Positions 9,372 to 17,865 of a stretch of 64,000 nt of DNA are shown piece by piece (positions within the stretch are counted from its first letter, which is position 1; each line of letters opens with the position of its first letter). The DNA comes from Clostridiales bacterium. GTDB lineage: Bacteria > Bacillota > Clostridia > TANB77 > CAG-508. A program made the position numbers and the translations under genes. The stretch lies in NCBI GenBank assembly GCA_003525075.1, contig DQFO01000008.1, positions 1 through 64,000 on the forward strand, in the 5' to 3' direction. A model generated the notes under the pieces. It ran no database searches. It had not been told where the DNA came from and worked only from the letters and a program-made list of their open reading frames with translations.

Positions 9372-9620
9372 TTATGCTATGTAAATTATAGAAAGTGCTA
9401 TTGTAACTATTACAAATGATATTCCTAATATAATAGTCCATTTTTTTTGCATTCCTTCTTTTGTTCTGCCTTTATTTTTCTCAAAAAAGTTATTTGTAGA
9501 TGAACCTGTTATTGTTGATGATAACCCTGCATCATCTTTTGATTGTACCATGGCTAATATTGTTAATGCTAAACAAATTATTAAATCTACTACAACTAAT
9601 ATTATTTTTACTACTTGCAT
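9372..9620 (-). CDS. secG: preprotein translocase subunit SecG
   Basis: A small membrane subunit that assists the SecYEG export channel. It is 82 residues long with two hydrophobic segments (about residues 4-24 and 60-82). Between them is the cytoplasmic loop with the family-typical GLSSTITGSS and FFEKNKGRT. The ribosome site AGGAGG precedes the ATG. It lies directly upstream of rnr, a common Firmicute arrangement. Confidence 0.93.
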   Translation of the reverse strand: MQVVKIILVVVDLIICLALTILAMVQSKDDAGLSSTITGSSTNNFFEKNKGRTKEGMQKKWTIILGISFVIVTIALSIIYIA

Positions 9621-9686
9621 TTAGTATTCCTCCTAACGGTTTAATTATTCATATTTATAATACTAGAACATTTTAACATATATTTC

Positions 9687-10370
9687 CTAGAAAATCAATG
9701 CTAATAAATTAAAAACTGCAACTTTTAACATAATTTTTATAAATAAACTTGAATTTGTAGCTATTATAGCTCCTTTATTTAATTCTTCTAATCTTTTACC
9801 GATTTTTTTCACTTCTTCTTCATCAAGTATCTTTTTTTCTTTCAAATATTCTTTTGCTAAATATTCTGATTTTGTCATTGCATCATTTTCTAAAAACATT
9901 CTAATAGCATAATATAACATACTTATTATTAATAATATATTTGAAAAAACTAATTCATTTGGTAGTTTTTTTATGATTATTAATATACTTGATATTATGA
10001 AATATAATATGTATATATTTGAAAAAATAAAATTAAAAATCAAGACTTTTCTGTCCTGTATTGAATGTAGGCATTCATGTGCAATTGTTTGAATCCTTGT
10101 AAAACTTCCGTGCATATTTCCTAAATATATTTTATCTTGTAGTGCAATATATAATGTTGAATCTGATTCAATATTTTCTTCTATTTGCGTTTTTTCATTT
10201 TCCATTTTTTTTAATATTTCTTTACAAATTTCTATATTATCTGGATATTTTTCTGAAATTTTATTCAATTCTTTATCTATTGCAATTTTATTTAATTTCT
10301 TAATATTAATTGGCATTAAGAGTATCATTACTACACTTGAAATAAGTGCAATTATTATAATTAGTATCAT
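9687..10370 (-). CDS. membrane zinc metallopeptidase, YugP-like
   Basis: A 227-residue membrane protein with a gluzincin-type motif, HECLHSIQ, near residue 98. It has an N-terminal membrane anchor (about residues 1-20), a pair of segments after the motif (about 117-160) and a hydrophobic C-terminus. The layout and motif fit the neutral zinc metallopeptidase family of B. subtilis YugP (PF04298). The likely third zinc ligand is in LENDAMTKSEYLAKEYL, about 65 residues after the motif. The substrate is unknown. It is co-directional with ylbF and secG, separated by about 60 bp on each side. Confidence 0.75.
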   Translation of the reverse strand: MILIIIIALISSVVMILLMPINIKKLNKIAIDKELNKISEKYPDNIEICKEILKKMENEKTQIEENIESDSTLYIALQDKIYLGNMHGSFTRIQTIAHECLHSIQDRKVLIFNFIFSNIYILYFIISSILIIIKKLPNELVFSNILLIISMLYYAIRMFLENDAMTKSEYLAKEYLKEKKILDEEEVKKIGKRLEELNKGAIIATNSSLFIKIMLKVAVFNLLALIF

Positions 10371-10430
10371 TTTTAATTATTACCTTTCTTTTATAATTAA
10401 AATTTCCTAATTACATTATAAATTCAATTC

Positions 10431-10766
10431 TTATTTTAATAGTTCTTGGACTACATTTCCTATTATTTTATTTACATCTGCTATTAATACATTAAATCTT
10501 ATTTCAGCATCAAAATATTTACTTGCTTCTTCATTTTGAATAAGTTCTCCATATAATTCTTGAACATGTTTCATTTTTTGTTCATCATCTTTTCCTGTTT
10601 GTAATGCTACTATTTGAGTTTCATATCTTGCATTTTCAAATTCATCAATTTTTTTCTTTAATTCATAATTTAAGTTAATAGCTTCTTTTGCAGTTCTATA
10701 TGTTACATATTCTTCTGACTTCTTTATTTCTTCTGCTAATTCATTTGCTAAATCATAAACTTTCAT
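10431..10766 (-). CDS. YlbF/YmcA-family protein
   Basis: A 111-residue all-helical cytoplasmic protein of the Com_YlbF family (PF06133), known by DLANELAEEIKKSEEYVTYR near the start and a conserved helical repeat. B. subtilis YlbF and YmcA are part of the Y-complex that directs RNase Y and affects competence, biofilm and sporulation; whether this copy does so is inference. I chose the ATG at 10766 because GAGG lies about 9 nt upstream and the family starts there; in-frame codons at 10799 and 10781 add residues without good support. Confidence 0.82.
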   Translation of the reverse strand: MKVYDLANELAEEIKKSEEYVTYRTAKEAINLNYELKKKIDEFENARYETQIVALQTGKDDEQKMKHVQELYGELIQNEEASKYFDAEIRFNVLIADVNKIIGNVVQELLK

Positions 10767-10851
10767 GTTCTTGATCCTCATCTCCTTGCATTTTTTCAAA
10801 ATATCATAATATTTACGAATTTTCTCAAAAATATTATTCTAATATTATGAA

Positions 10852-11337
10852 TTAATATTCTTGTATTGTCCATTTTTCAGTATTTACTTCATACCATTTT
10901 TGAACTTGATCATTTAATCTTACAGCAATATAATAAACATTTCCTTCTTTTTGTTCTACATTATATGTAACATTTGAATCATTTTCTCCCCATTCTTTTT
11001 TGGCAAGTTCTATTGCTTTTTCTTCTTTTGTTTGTGATGTACTAGTTGTTTGACTTGCATCACTTTCTTTTTCTTCTTCTCCTACATATCCATTTGTTGA
11101 AGCTGTACTAGTACTTTCTGTCTTAGTTGTTTCTGTATTTGTTGTACTAGTAGTTTGAGTTGAATTTGTAGTTATGTTTGTATTTTCTGTTTGTTTTGTA
11201 CTTTGACTATTTAATGAATTTGATTTGTTGTTTTCTATTATTTCTGGATATATTATAAAACCAACAATTAATGTAATTGCTAAAAATGCAACAATTATTA
11301 TCATAGTTAATAAATTTTGTTTTTCTCTTGTTTCCAT
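10852..11337 (-). CDS. membrane-anchored protein with Ser/Thr-rich linker
   Basis: 161 residues. An N-terminal membrane anchor (about residues 11-30) is followed by a low-complexity Ser/Thr/Asn/Gln linker (about 35-105). The C-terminal domain (KAIELAKKEWGENDSNVTYNVEQK...WYEVNTEKW) resembles PepSY-like or small secretory folds. The C-terminus is predicted to lie outside the membrane. AAAGGA precedes the ATG. It takes the position after xseA where xseB is often found, but it is not related to XseB. Function is unknown. Confidence 0.7.
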   Translation of the reverse strand: METREKQNLLTMIIIVAFLAITLIVGFIIYPEIIENNKSNSLNSQSTKQTENTNITTNSTQTTSTTNTETTKTESTSTASTNGYVGEEEKESDASQTTSTSQTKEEKAIELAKKEWGENDSNVTYNVEQKEGNVYYIAVRLNDQVQKWYEVNTEKWTIQEY

Positions 11338-11379
11338 TTTCTTTTTTCCTTTCTCTATATATCTTTTTTGTAAGCTTTT

Positions 11380-12567
11380 TTATAAAATTTCCGCATTTTT
11401 TTCTCCATCAGAAAACTTTATTGTAATTATATCACCTTTATCTATTTGAGTAGCTCTCTTTATAATTTTTCCATCTTTTTCTGTTAAACTATATCCTCTA
11501 ATTAATGTTTTTAATGGACTTATAGAATCTAATTTTGTTACTAATTCTGTATATTTATTCTTCTTTTCTGTTTTTATTTCTTTCATCGCATTTTCTAATC
11601 TTTTCATATAATCATCTAATATTATAGAATTGTCCATAACTTTTCTCATTGGATCTGTAAATATTCTGGATTTCATTATTTTCTCAAATCTTAATTTCAT
11701 GATTTCTATTTTTTTCTTTAATGCTAATTTGCTTCTATCTTGATAATTTATAATTTTTTGCTTAACTTCAAAAATATCTGGTACTGCTAATTCTGCTGCA
11801 GCAGATGGGGTTGGTGCTCTCAAATCTGCAACAAAGTCTGCTATTGTAAAATCAGTTTCATGTCCTACTGCTGAGATTATTGGAATTTCAGAATCATAAA
11901 TTGCTCTTGCCACAATTTCTTCATTAAATGGCCATAAATCTTCTAATGATCCTCCTCCTCTTCCAATTATTAAAACATCTGCTAATTTTTTTTCATTCAT
12001 TATTCTAATTTTATCAGCTATTTGTTCTGCAGCACCAGGACCTTGTACTGGCACTGGTAATAGTCTTATATATACATTTGGATTTCTTCTTGTTGAAACA
12101 TTTATTATATCTCTTATAACAGCTCCTGTTTGAGATGTTAAAACTCCTATTACATTTGGATATAATGGTATTATCTTTTTATGAGATTGCTCAAAAAGGC
12201 CTTCTTTTTCAAGCTTAGCCTTTAATTGTTCAAATTGTTCATGCAAATCTCCTATACCATCTTCCATCATTGATTTTGCATATATTTGATATACTCCATC
12301 TCTTTCAAATACAGATACAGTTCCAAATACCATAACTTTCATTCCATCTTTAGGTTTAAATGTTAATTTTTCTGCATAACTTTTAAACATTATACATTTT
12401 ATTAAGGAGTTCTCATCTTTTAAAGTAAAATATAAATGTCCTGTATAATGATTTTTAAAATTTGATATTTCTCCTTTTACTAGTATTGCATTTAAGTTCT
12501 CATCTTCATCAAATCTATCTTTTAAATATTTATTTAATTGTGTTACCGTTACTGCATTATATTTCAT
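11380..12567 (-). CDS. xseA: exodeoxyribonuclease VII large subunit
   Basis: The catalytic subunit of exonuclease VII, which degrades single-stranded DNA to oligonucleotides. 395 residues: an N-terminal OB domain (TVTQLNKYLKDRFDEDENL, GEISNFKNHYTGHLYFTLKD), the catalytic core with GVLTSQTGAVIRDI and IIGRGGGSLEDLWPFNEE, and GHETDFTIADFVAD, then a coiled-coil region. The ribosome site AAGGAG is followed by the ATG, 17 bp after nusB. The small subunit xseB, normally next, is not found in this operon or elsewhere in the window. Confidence 0.95.
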   Translation of the reverse strand: MKYNAVTVTQLNKYLKDRFDEDENLNAILVKGEISNFKNHYTGHLYFTLKDENSLIKCIMFKSYAEKLTFKPKDGMKVMVFGTVSVFERDGVYQIYAKSMMEDGIGDLHEQFEQLKAKLEKEGLFEQSHKKIIPLYPNVIGVLTSQTGAVIRDIINVSTRRNPNVYIRLLPVPVQGPGAAEQIADKIRIMNEKKLADVLIIGRGGGSLEDLWPFNEEIVARAIYDSEIPIISAVGHETDFTIADFVADLRAPTPSAAAELAVPDIFEVKQKIINYQDRSKLALKKKIEIMKLRFEKIMKSRIFTDPMRKVMDNSIILDDYMKRLENAMKEIKTEKKNKYTELVTKLDSISPLKTLIRGYSLTEKDGKIIKRATQIDKGDIITIKFSDGEKNAEIL

Positions 12568-12584
12568 TTGTTATCTCCTTACCC

Positions 12585-12998
12585 TTATTCGGCAATTTGC
12601 TCCTTAACAACACTTGCAAGTATTCCATTTATAAAGTTTCTTGATGTTTCTTCTCCATATTTTTTGGAAATCTCTAATGCTTCATTTATTGCAACTTTAT
12701 ATGGTAATTCTTTATATTTTATTTCATAAATAGCAAGCTTTAATATACTAAAATCTACTTTTGAAATTCTTTCTAGTGTCCAATCAGCTTTTAGATTCTT
12801 TTTTATTAAATTATTTATTTCATCTGTATGTTGTTTTATTCCATTAATTGCGTCTATAATATATTCTTTTGCTTCTTTATCTGTTATTTCTTCACATTCT
12901 AAATATAAATCAATTTGTTCTTCTAAATTTTCTGGTTCCTGAATTTCAAAACTATATATTAGTTTAAATGCTGCTTCTCTAATTGCTGATCTTTTCAT
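12585..12998 (-). CDS. nusB: transcription antitermination factor NusB
   Basis: Binds boxA RNA with NusE (S10) for rRNA antitermination. 137 residues with the family pattern IREAAFKLIYSFEIQ near the start and ADWTLERISKVDFSILKLAIYEI...KVAINEALEISKKYG...FINGILASV. The family alignment favours the ATG at 12998 (MKRSAIREAAF). No ribosome site sits directly before it: AAGGGAG lies 31 nt upstream with a 9-bp hairpin between. The alternative ATG at 13028 adds ten residues but is almost on top of AAGGGAG. Order DUF2273-nusB-xseA is typical. Confidence 0.92.
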   Translation of the reverse strand: MKRSAIREAAFKLIYSFEIQEPENLEEQIDLYLECEEITDKEAKEYIIDAINGIKQHTDEINNLIKKNLKADWTLERISKVDFSILKLAIYEIKYKELPYKVAINEALEISKKYGEETSRNFINGILASVVKEQIAE

Positions 12999-13004
12999 AA
13001 TTTT

Positions 13005-13029
13005 AATGCTAGACTTTTCTTCTAGCATT
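13005..13029 (-). promoter_or_regulatory. hairpin between Shine-Dalgarno and start of nusB
   Basis: Perfect 9-bp arms (AATGCTAGA / TCTAGCATT) with a 7-nt loop. When folded, it brings the AAGGGAG just upstream to within about 7 nt of the canonical nusB ATG at 12998, and it buries the ATG at 13028. Confidence 0.5.
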
Positions 13030-13051
13030 CTCCCTTCTAAATTTTTATATT

Positions 13052-13255
13052 TTAAAGTCTATCTATAAAGTTTTTTAATTTTTCTTTTACAATGTCTTTA
13101 TTTTTTTGTACATAACTTCCAACCATTGCTCCTAATATTATTACAACACAGCCTATTATTAGGTCATATAATTTTGTACAAAGTATTAATATAGCAACAA
13201 CTATTCCTATAATTGCCCCTTTATATTGGTTCCAAAAGTTTTTAAATCCTTCCAT
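13052..13255 (-). CDS. DUF2273 small membrane protein
   Basis: 67 residues. An amphipathic N-terminus (MEGFKNFWNQYKGAI) leads into two closely spaced membrane segments (about residues 14-32 and 33-48), with a basic C-terminal tail. Length, sequence and the asp23-amaP neighbourhood fit DUF2273 (PF10031), a family found in alkaline-shock/envelope-stress operons. Its role is not established. GGAGG precedes the ATG. Confidence 0.85.
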   Translation of the reverse strand: MEGFKNFWNQYKGAIIGIVVAILILCTKLYDLIIGCVVIILGAMVGSYVQKNKDIVKEKLKNFIDRL

Positions 13256-13284
13256 GTTATACCTCCATTTTTATTTGTTATTGC

Positions 13285-13842
13285 TTATTCTTTTGTTTCT
13301 TCTTGTTTTTTACTCATATTTATAATTTTTATATTTACATTTTTTACATCTAAATCTGATGTTTTTTTCATTTCTTCTTTTACTTTTGTTTGTAATCTAT
13401 TTGCCAAATCTTTTATTATAACATCATCTTTTACTACAACTTGTAATGTTATTGATATTTCATTTTGTTCATCTATTGATATTCTAGGTGTACAATTTTC
13501 AATATTGTCAAATTTATAAACTACTGATTTTATCATATTATCTAATGTTTCTTTTGTTATTAAAAGTTGTCCATTTTCATTTTTTAATAATATTCCTTGT
13601 GATTCTTTTATTTTTTCTTCTGTATCTGAATCAAAGAATATACATTTTATTGATAATAATATAAATATTGCACTTATTACTAATGTTATTTTTGATGAAA
13701 TATCTCCTTGTGCAATTGTTGTTACTGTTTTTGTTACTGTTCCAATATCAATCCAATTAAAAACTAACAAACACATTATTACTGCTAAAACTAATACTAT
13801 GTATGAATACACTGTTAGTGCAAATTTTTCTAAAAATTTCAT
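13285..13842 (-). CDS. amaP: alkaline shock response membrane anchor protein AmaP
   Basis: The membrane anchor that tethers Asp23 at the cell membrane. 185 residues: two transmembrane segments (about 10-30 and 50-70), then a cytoplasmic Asp23-like domain (ISIDEQNEISITLQVVVKDDVIIKDLANRLQTKVKEEMKKTSDLDVKNVNIKI, read in parts). It shares the two-TM-plus-Asp23 layout of S. aureus AmaP. AAGGA precedes the ATG. It lies between asp23 and DUF2273; a terminator hairpin separates it from asp23. Confidence 0.85.
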   Translation of the reverse strand: MKFLEKFALTVYSYIVLVLAVIMCLLVFNWIDIGTVTKTVTTIAQGDISSKITLVISAIFILLSIKCIFFDSDTEEKIKESQGILLKNENGQLLITKETLDNMIKSVVYKFDNIENCTPRISIDEQNEISITLQVVVKDDVIIKDLANRLQTKVKEEMKKTSDLDVKNVNIKIINMSKKQEETKE

Positions 13843-13903
13843 TTTTCTTCACATTCCTTCCTCAAAATAGTTTTTACAACTATTTTCTCTTTTATCTTAA
13901 ATG

Positions 13904-13952
13904 AAAAAGGCATGATTAAATTAATTTGATATTTTTTTATTCATGCCTTTTT
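13904..13952 (-). terminator. partial terminator between asp23 and amaP
   Basis: 12-bp perfect arms (AAAAAGGCATGA / TCATGCCTTTTT) around a 25-nt AT-rich loop, ending in T. It would let asp23 be expressed above the downstream genes. Confidence 0.7.
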
Positions 13953-13956
13953 TACT

Positions 13957-14388
13957 TTATTGTTGTTCTTCTATTACTTCTTCATTTTCTTCTTTTTCTT
14001 CAACTTCTTTTTCTGTCTTTACTCCTTGTACATGTACATTAACTTCTGAAACTTTTAATCCTGTCATGTTTTCAACTGATTTTTTTACTCTTGTTTGTAT
14101 TTCATAAGCTACATCTGGAATTCTTGAACCATATTCCACAATGATGTTTACATCTATTCTTACTTCTTTTTCATCAGCATCAACTTTTATTCCTTTGCTA
14201 AGGTTTTTCTTTCCACTTAATACTTCTGTAATTCCTCCTGCAAATCCTCCTGCCATGCTTGCAACTCCTGGTACTTCTGATACTGCCACACCAGCAATTA
14301 CTGATATTACGTCATTTGCTATTTTTATGCCATTATTTCCTTCTTCAATTTCTTTTACTTCTTCATTTTCAACATTGTTTTCTTCCAT
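13957..14388 (-). CDS. Asp23/Gls24 family envelope stress protein
   Basis: An abundant cytoplasmic protein that lines the membrane through AmaP in related Firmicutes. 143 residues: an acidic N-terminus, the family core IKIANDVISVIAGVAVSEVPGVASMAGGF and VEYGSRIPDVAYEIQTRVKKSVENMTGLKVSEVNVHVQGV, and a very acidic Glu-rich tail. AAGGAA precedes the ATG. It is the first gene of the asp23-amaP-DUF2273-nusB-xseA unit. Confidence 0.9.
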   Translation of the reverse strand: MEENNVENEEVKEIEEGNNGIKIANDVISVIAGVAVSEVPGVASMAGGFAGGITEVLSGKKNLSKGIKVDADEKEVRIDVNIIVEYGSRIPDVAYEIQTRVKKSVENMTGLKVSEVNVHVQGVKTEKEVEEKEENEEVIEEQQ

Positions 14389-14443
14389 ATTCTCAACATT
14401 CCTTTCTTGTTTTTTTAGATATATTTTATATCCTTTCTCTATT

Positions 14444-14472
14444 AGTATATCAATTTTTATTTTTTTTTACAA
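14444..14472 (-). promoter_or_regulatory. asp23 operon promoter
   Basis: Minus-strand TTGTAA and TATACT with a 17-bp spacer, in the 106-bp gap between proS and asp23. Confidence 0.5.
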
Positions 14473-14494
14473 CTATTTTTAGTGAATTATTATA

Positions 14495-15934
14495 TTAATA
14501 TTGTCTACCCCATATAACCATTTTTGTTGCTGGTTTTCCACAACATACACATGTATCTCCAATATGTTCTTGTTCAAATGGCATACATCTTGATTTTGCT
14601 GCTGTTAATTCTTTTATTTTTGCCTCACATTCTTCATTTCCACACCACATTGCTTTTATAAAACCTTGTTCTTTGTTCATATTTGCTTGAAATTCTTCTA
14701 AATTATGTGCAATAGTTGTTTTTGCTTCCATTCTTTTTTTACATGTATCAAACATATTTTGTTGAATTAGTTCTAGTATTTCGCCTATTTTTGAAGATAA
14801 TTCATCTAATTTTACTTCTATTTTTTCATTTGTATCTCTTCTAACTAAAATACAAATTCCATTTTCTATGTCTCTTGGTCCCATTTCTATTCTTAATGGA
14901 ACTCCTCTCATTTCCCAATCATTAAATTTATACCCTGGTGATACTTTTTCTCTGTCATCTAATTCAATTCTATATTTATTTTTTAACTCTTCAAATATTT
15001 CTTGAGCTTTTTCTTTTACTCCTTCTTTATGCATTGCTACTGGTACTAAAACCACTTGTATTGGTGCTACTCTTGGTGGTAATTTTAGTCCTCTATTATC
15101 ACCATGTGCCATTATTAATGCTCCTATAAGTCTTGTTGATATTCCCCAAGATGTTTGATATGCATATTCTTGTTTTCCTTCTCTATTTTGAAATACTACA
15201 TTAAATGGTTTTGTGAAATTTTGTCCAAAATAATGTGATGTCCCTGATTGTAATGCCTTTCCATCATATGTCATTGCTTCTATTGTATATGTTTCGTCAG
15301 CTCCAGCAAATTTTTCTGATTCTGTTTTTATTCCTTTTATAACTGGTATTGCTAAAAGATTTTCAGCTATATCTGCATATATATTTAACATTTGTAATGT
15401 TCTTTCTTGTGCTTCTTTTGCTGTTTCATGTATTGTATGTCCTTCCTGCCACAAAAATTCTCTTGAGCGCAAAAATGGTCTTGTTTCTTTTTCCCATCTT
15501 AATACACTACACCATTGATTATATACAAATGGTAAATCTCTCCATGATTTTAACCATTTTGAATACATTGTTGTAAATATTGTTTCTGATGTTGGTCTTA
15601 CACATAATTTTTCGTCTAATTTTTCTCCTCCTGCTTCTGTTACCCAAGCAACTTCTGGTGCAAATCCTTCTACATGATCTTTTTCTTTTTGTAATAAACT
15701 TTCTGGTATTAATACTGGAAAATATGTATTTTTTACTCCTGTTTCTTTAAATTTTCTATCTGCATAATTTTGGATATTTTCCCAAATCGCATATCCATAT
15801 GGTCTTATTGCTATACAACCTTTTGTATCTGTATAATCTGCAAGTTCTGCTTTTAATACTATGTCTGTATACCATTGAGCAAAGTTTTCATCTATATTTG
15901 TTATTTCTTTTACAAAGTTTTTATTATCTTCCAT
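14495..15934 (-). CDS. proS: prolyl-tRNA synthetase, short (archaeal/eukaryotic-like) type
   Basis: Charges tRNA-Pro in the cytoplasm. At 479 residues, with no editing insertion domain, it belongs to the ProS type 3 class. Class II motifs are visible: the TRPFLRSREFLWQEGHT region (motif 2), and GTSHYFGQNF...SWGISTRLIGALIMAHGD (motif 3). The C-terminal extension has paired cysteines (WCGNEEC and TCVCCGK), as in the zinc-binding C-terminal domain of this class. AAGGAG precedes the ATG. It is 16 bp downstream of scpB and likely co-transcribed. Confidence 0.95.
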   Translation of the reverse strand: MEDNKNFVKEITNIDENFAQWYTDIVLKAELADYTDTKGCIAIRPYGYAIWENIQNYADRKFKETGVKNTYFPVLIPESLLQKEKDHVEGFAPEVAWVTEAGGEKLDEKLCVRPTSETIFTTMYSKWLKSWRDLPFVYNQWCSVLRWEKETRPFLRSREFLWQEGHTIHETAKEAQERTLQMLNIYADIAENLLAIPVIKGIKTESEKFAGADETYTIEAMTYDGKALQSGTSHYFGQNFTKPFNVVFQNREGKQEYAYQTSWGISTRLIGALIMAHGDNRGLKLPPRVAPIQVVLVPVAMHKEGVKEKAQEIFEELKNKYRIELDDREKVSPGYKFNDWEMRGVPLRIEMGPRDIENGICILVRRDTNEKIEVKLDELSSKIGEILELIQQNMFDTCKKRMEAKTTIAHNLEEFQANMNKEQGFIKAMWCGNEECEAKIKELTAAKSRCMPFEQEHIGDTCVCCGKPATKMVIWGRQY

Positions 15935-15950
15935 TAATATTTTCTCCTTT

Positions 15951-16568
15951 TTATTCTTGATTTTCTTTCACTTCTTCTCTTTCACTCGGCATTGGAACCT
16001 CAGTCTCAATTAAGTCATCTATTACAATTTGTCTATTTGAGTCTAATTTATATCTTGGAAGTTCTGGTAATTTATTTAAATCTGTATAGCCGAACATTTT
16101 TAAAAATTCTTGTGTTGTTTTATATGTTGTTGGTCTTCCTGGTAAATCTGCTTTTCCAGCTTCTTCTATTAATCCATATTCTAATAACTTATAAATTGTC
16201 CCATCTGAGTTTACACCTCTTATTGCTTCAATTTCTGGTCTTGTAGCTCTTGGATTATATGCTATTATTGCTAATGTTTCCAATGCTGCATTTGATAAAT
16301 TTGGTTTCGTTCTTTTATCTATTATTGGATATATATATTCATAATATTTAGGGTTACTACACATTTGATAACCTTTTTCTACTTTTATAATTTGTATTCC
16401 ACTTTTCTCATATCTTATTTGCATTTTATTTATTATATTTTCTATTTTTTCTTGGCTCATTTCTAATGCTATCATTAATTCTTGTTCTGCTACAACTCGC
16501 CCTGCTGCAAATAGTATTGCTTCAATTATTTGTTCATAATTATTATTTTCATTTTGATTATCTGCCAT
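15951..16568 (-). CDS. scpB: segregation and condensation protein B
   Basis: A winged-helix partner in the SMC-ScpA-ScpB condensin complex. 205 residues with the family core IIEAILFAAGRVV, YQMCSNPKYYEYI and TLAIIAYNPRATRPEIEAIRGVNSDGTIYKLLEYGLIEEAGKADLPGRP. I chose the ATG at 16568 because AGAGAGG lies 8 nt upstream. scpA is not adjacent but lies about 8 kb away at 24008. Confidence 0.94.
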   Translation of the reverse strand: MADNQNENNNYEQIIEAILFAAGRVVAEQELMIALEMSQEKIENIINKMQIRYEKSGIQIIKVEKGYQMCSNPKYYEYIYPIIDKRTKPNLSNAALETLAIIAYNPRATRPEIEAIRGVNSDGTIYKLLEYGLIEEAGKADLPGRPTTYKTTQEFLKMFGYTDLNKLPELPRYKLDSNRQIVIDDLIETEVPMPSEREEVKENQE

Positions 16569-16596
16569 TTGCATTTCCTCTCTTTCATATGGTACT

Positions 16597-16625
16597 ATTT
16601 TACTATATTATACCTGAAATTGCAA
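16597..16625 (-). promoter_or_regulatory. scpB-proS promoter
   Basis: Minus-strand TTGCAA and TAAAAT with a 17-bp spacer; a TATAAT hexamer also lies inside the spacer. Confidence 0.45.
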
Positions 16626-16668
16626 GAATAAATTAGTATTTTATGTATATATCATTTTTAAATTTTTC

Positions 16669-16697
16669 TTGCTTTATTTATTTTTTTATGGTAAGAT
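16669..16697 (+). promoter_or_regulatory. promoter of the 52-residue gene
   Basis: TTGCTT and TAAGAT with a 17-bp spacer, 41 bp before the start codon. Confidence 0.5.
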
Positions 16698-16737
16698 AAA
16701 AAACAAATAAGTAAATTGTAATATGAAAGGATATATT

Positions 16738-16896
16738 ATGTCAGAAGAAAATAAAAAAATAAAAATAGTTGATGGTGATGGATCTACTTTAGATATTTCA
16801 CCTGTTTATAATCATATTAAAGATGTAATTCCAAAGAAAAAAAATACTAAAAAAGATATTATTGTTCCTAGTGAAAAAAAGATTGAAAAAAAATAG
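16738..16896 (+). CDS. small lysine-rich hypothetical protein
   Basis: A 52-residue gene (starts MSEENKKIKIVDGDGSTLDI, ends in a Lys-rich tail). A strong ribosome site, AAAGGA, lies 6 nt before the ATG, a promoter lies upstream, and a strong terminator follows at once, so I regard it as real. The product is basic at its C-terminus and has no membrane segment. The VDGDGSTLDISPVYNHI stretch is distinctive but not recognised. Function is unknown. Confidence 0.7.
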   Translation: MSEENKKIKIVDGDGSTLDISPVYNHIKDVIPKKKNTKKDIIVPSEKKIEKK

Positions 16897-16901
16897 AAAA
16901 A

Positions 16902-16943
16902 AGATTTATAGTAATGAATTTTATTTTCATCTACTATAAATCT
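16902..16943. terminator. bidirectional terminator
   Basis: 12-bp perfect arms (AGATTTATAGTA / TACTATAAATCT) followed by TTTTTTT on the plus strand and an AT-rich T run on the minus strand. It lies between the convergent 52-residue and cyclophilin genes. Confidence 0.85.
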
Positions 16944-16948
16944 TTTTT

Positions 16949-17770
16949 TTATTTTCCTGAATTATATGATTTTAAATTTATTCCATATGTCTTATATACC
17001 CAGTCATAATAATCCCATACATCTAATGTTTTTGGTTTTCCATAATCAACTCCATATGTTTCAACTGTAACATTTGATATTATTACATCATTTACTGGTG
17101 TACTTACTTCTGTATTTGAACCTGAATCGGAGTCTGAATTTGTTGATTTTGATGATGCTTTTACTTCAACATTTTCAATTGCATGCACTACATCTAATCC
17201 TTCTATTACTTTTCCAAATGTGGCATAGCTTCCATCTAATGATGTATTTGATGCTGTATTTATAAAGAATTGTGAACCTGCTGAATTATAACTTTCTGTT
17301 GTTAATTGTGATGAATATGATGTATAATCTGCTCTTGCCATTGAAATTACCCCATCAGTATTTTTTATTTTGTTTTCATATCCGTTTGCAAGGAATTCAC
17401 CTGTTATACAATATTTTTTATCTGAATCTGTTCCAGCTTCTGCTAATCCTATATCACTTAATTCTGGAGAACCTGTACCATCTCCATTGCTATCTCCACC
17501 TTGAATCATAAATCCTTTTACAACTCTATGGAATTTTAATCCATCATAAAATCCATGATTTGCTAATGCTATAAAATTAGCAACTGTATCTGGAGCCATT
17601 TCTGGATATAATTCTAATTTTATTGTTCCAAAGTCTTTTACTTCCATTGTTACTATTGGATTTTTTACTTCCATTGTTACTTTTTTGTAATATCCAAATG
17701 ATATTGTTCCTATTAATACTACAATAACAATTAATGCTATTATTGTTAAAATGTTTGTTAATTTTTTCAT
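16949..17770 (-). CDS. membrane-anchored cyclophilin-type peptidyl-prolyl isomerase
   Basis: Catalyses cis-trans isomerisation of Xaa-Pro bonds, here probably outside the membrane. 273 residues: an N-terminal hydrophobic anchor (about 7-27), then a cyclophilin domain with GTIKLELYPEMAPDTVANF, the catalytic FHRVVKGFMIQGGD (Arg in FHR), NSAGSQFFINT and YATFGKVIEGLDVV. An acidic Ser/Asp insertion (STNSDSDSGSNTE) follows near residue 205, then a short C-terminal region rich in Trp and Tyr. It lacks a lipobox Cys, so it is not a lipoprotein. AAGGAAGGA precedes the ATG. Confidence 0.9.
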   Translation of the reverse strand: MKKLTNILTIIALIVIVVLIGTISFGYYKKVTMEVKNPIVTMEVKDFGTIKLELYPEMAPDTVANFIALANHGFYDGLKFHRVVKGFMIQGGDSNGDGTGSPELSDIGLAEAGTDSDKKYCITGEFLANGYENKIKNTDGVISMARADYTSYSSQLTTESYNSAGSQFFINTASNTSLDGSYATFGKVIEGLDVVHAIENVEVKASSKSTNSDSDSGSNTEVSTPVNDVIISNVTVETYGVDYGKPKTLDVWDYYDWVYKTYGINLKSYNSGK

Positions 17771-17865
17771 TTTTATAATCCTTCCTTTTGTATTTTACGA
17801 AGCTAATTATACATTTTATTTTTTTAAATTGCAACATTTTTCAAAAACATTTCACATTTTTTATT

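Noticed and set aside
13026..13028. ATG at 13028 as the nusB start
   Set aside because: It is almost on top of the ribosome site and adds residues before the family start; kept only as an alternative.
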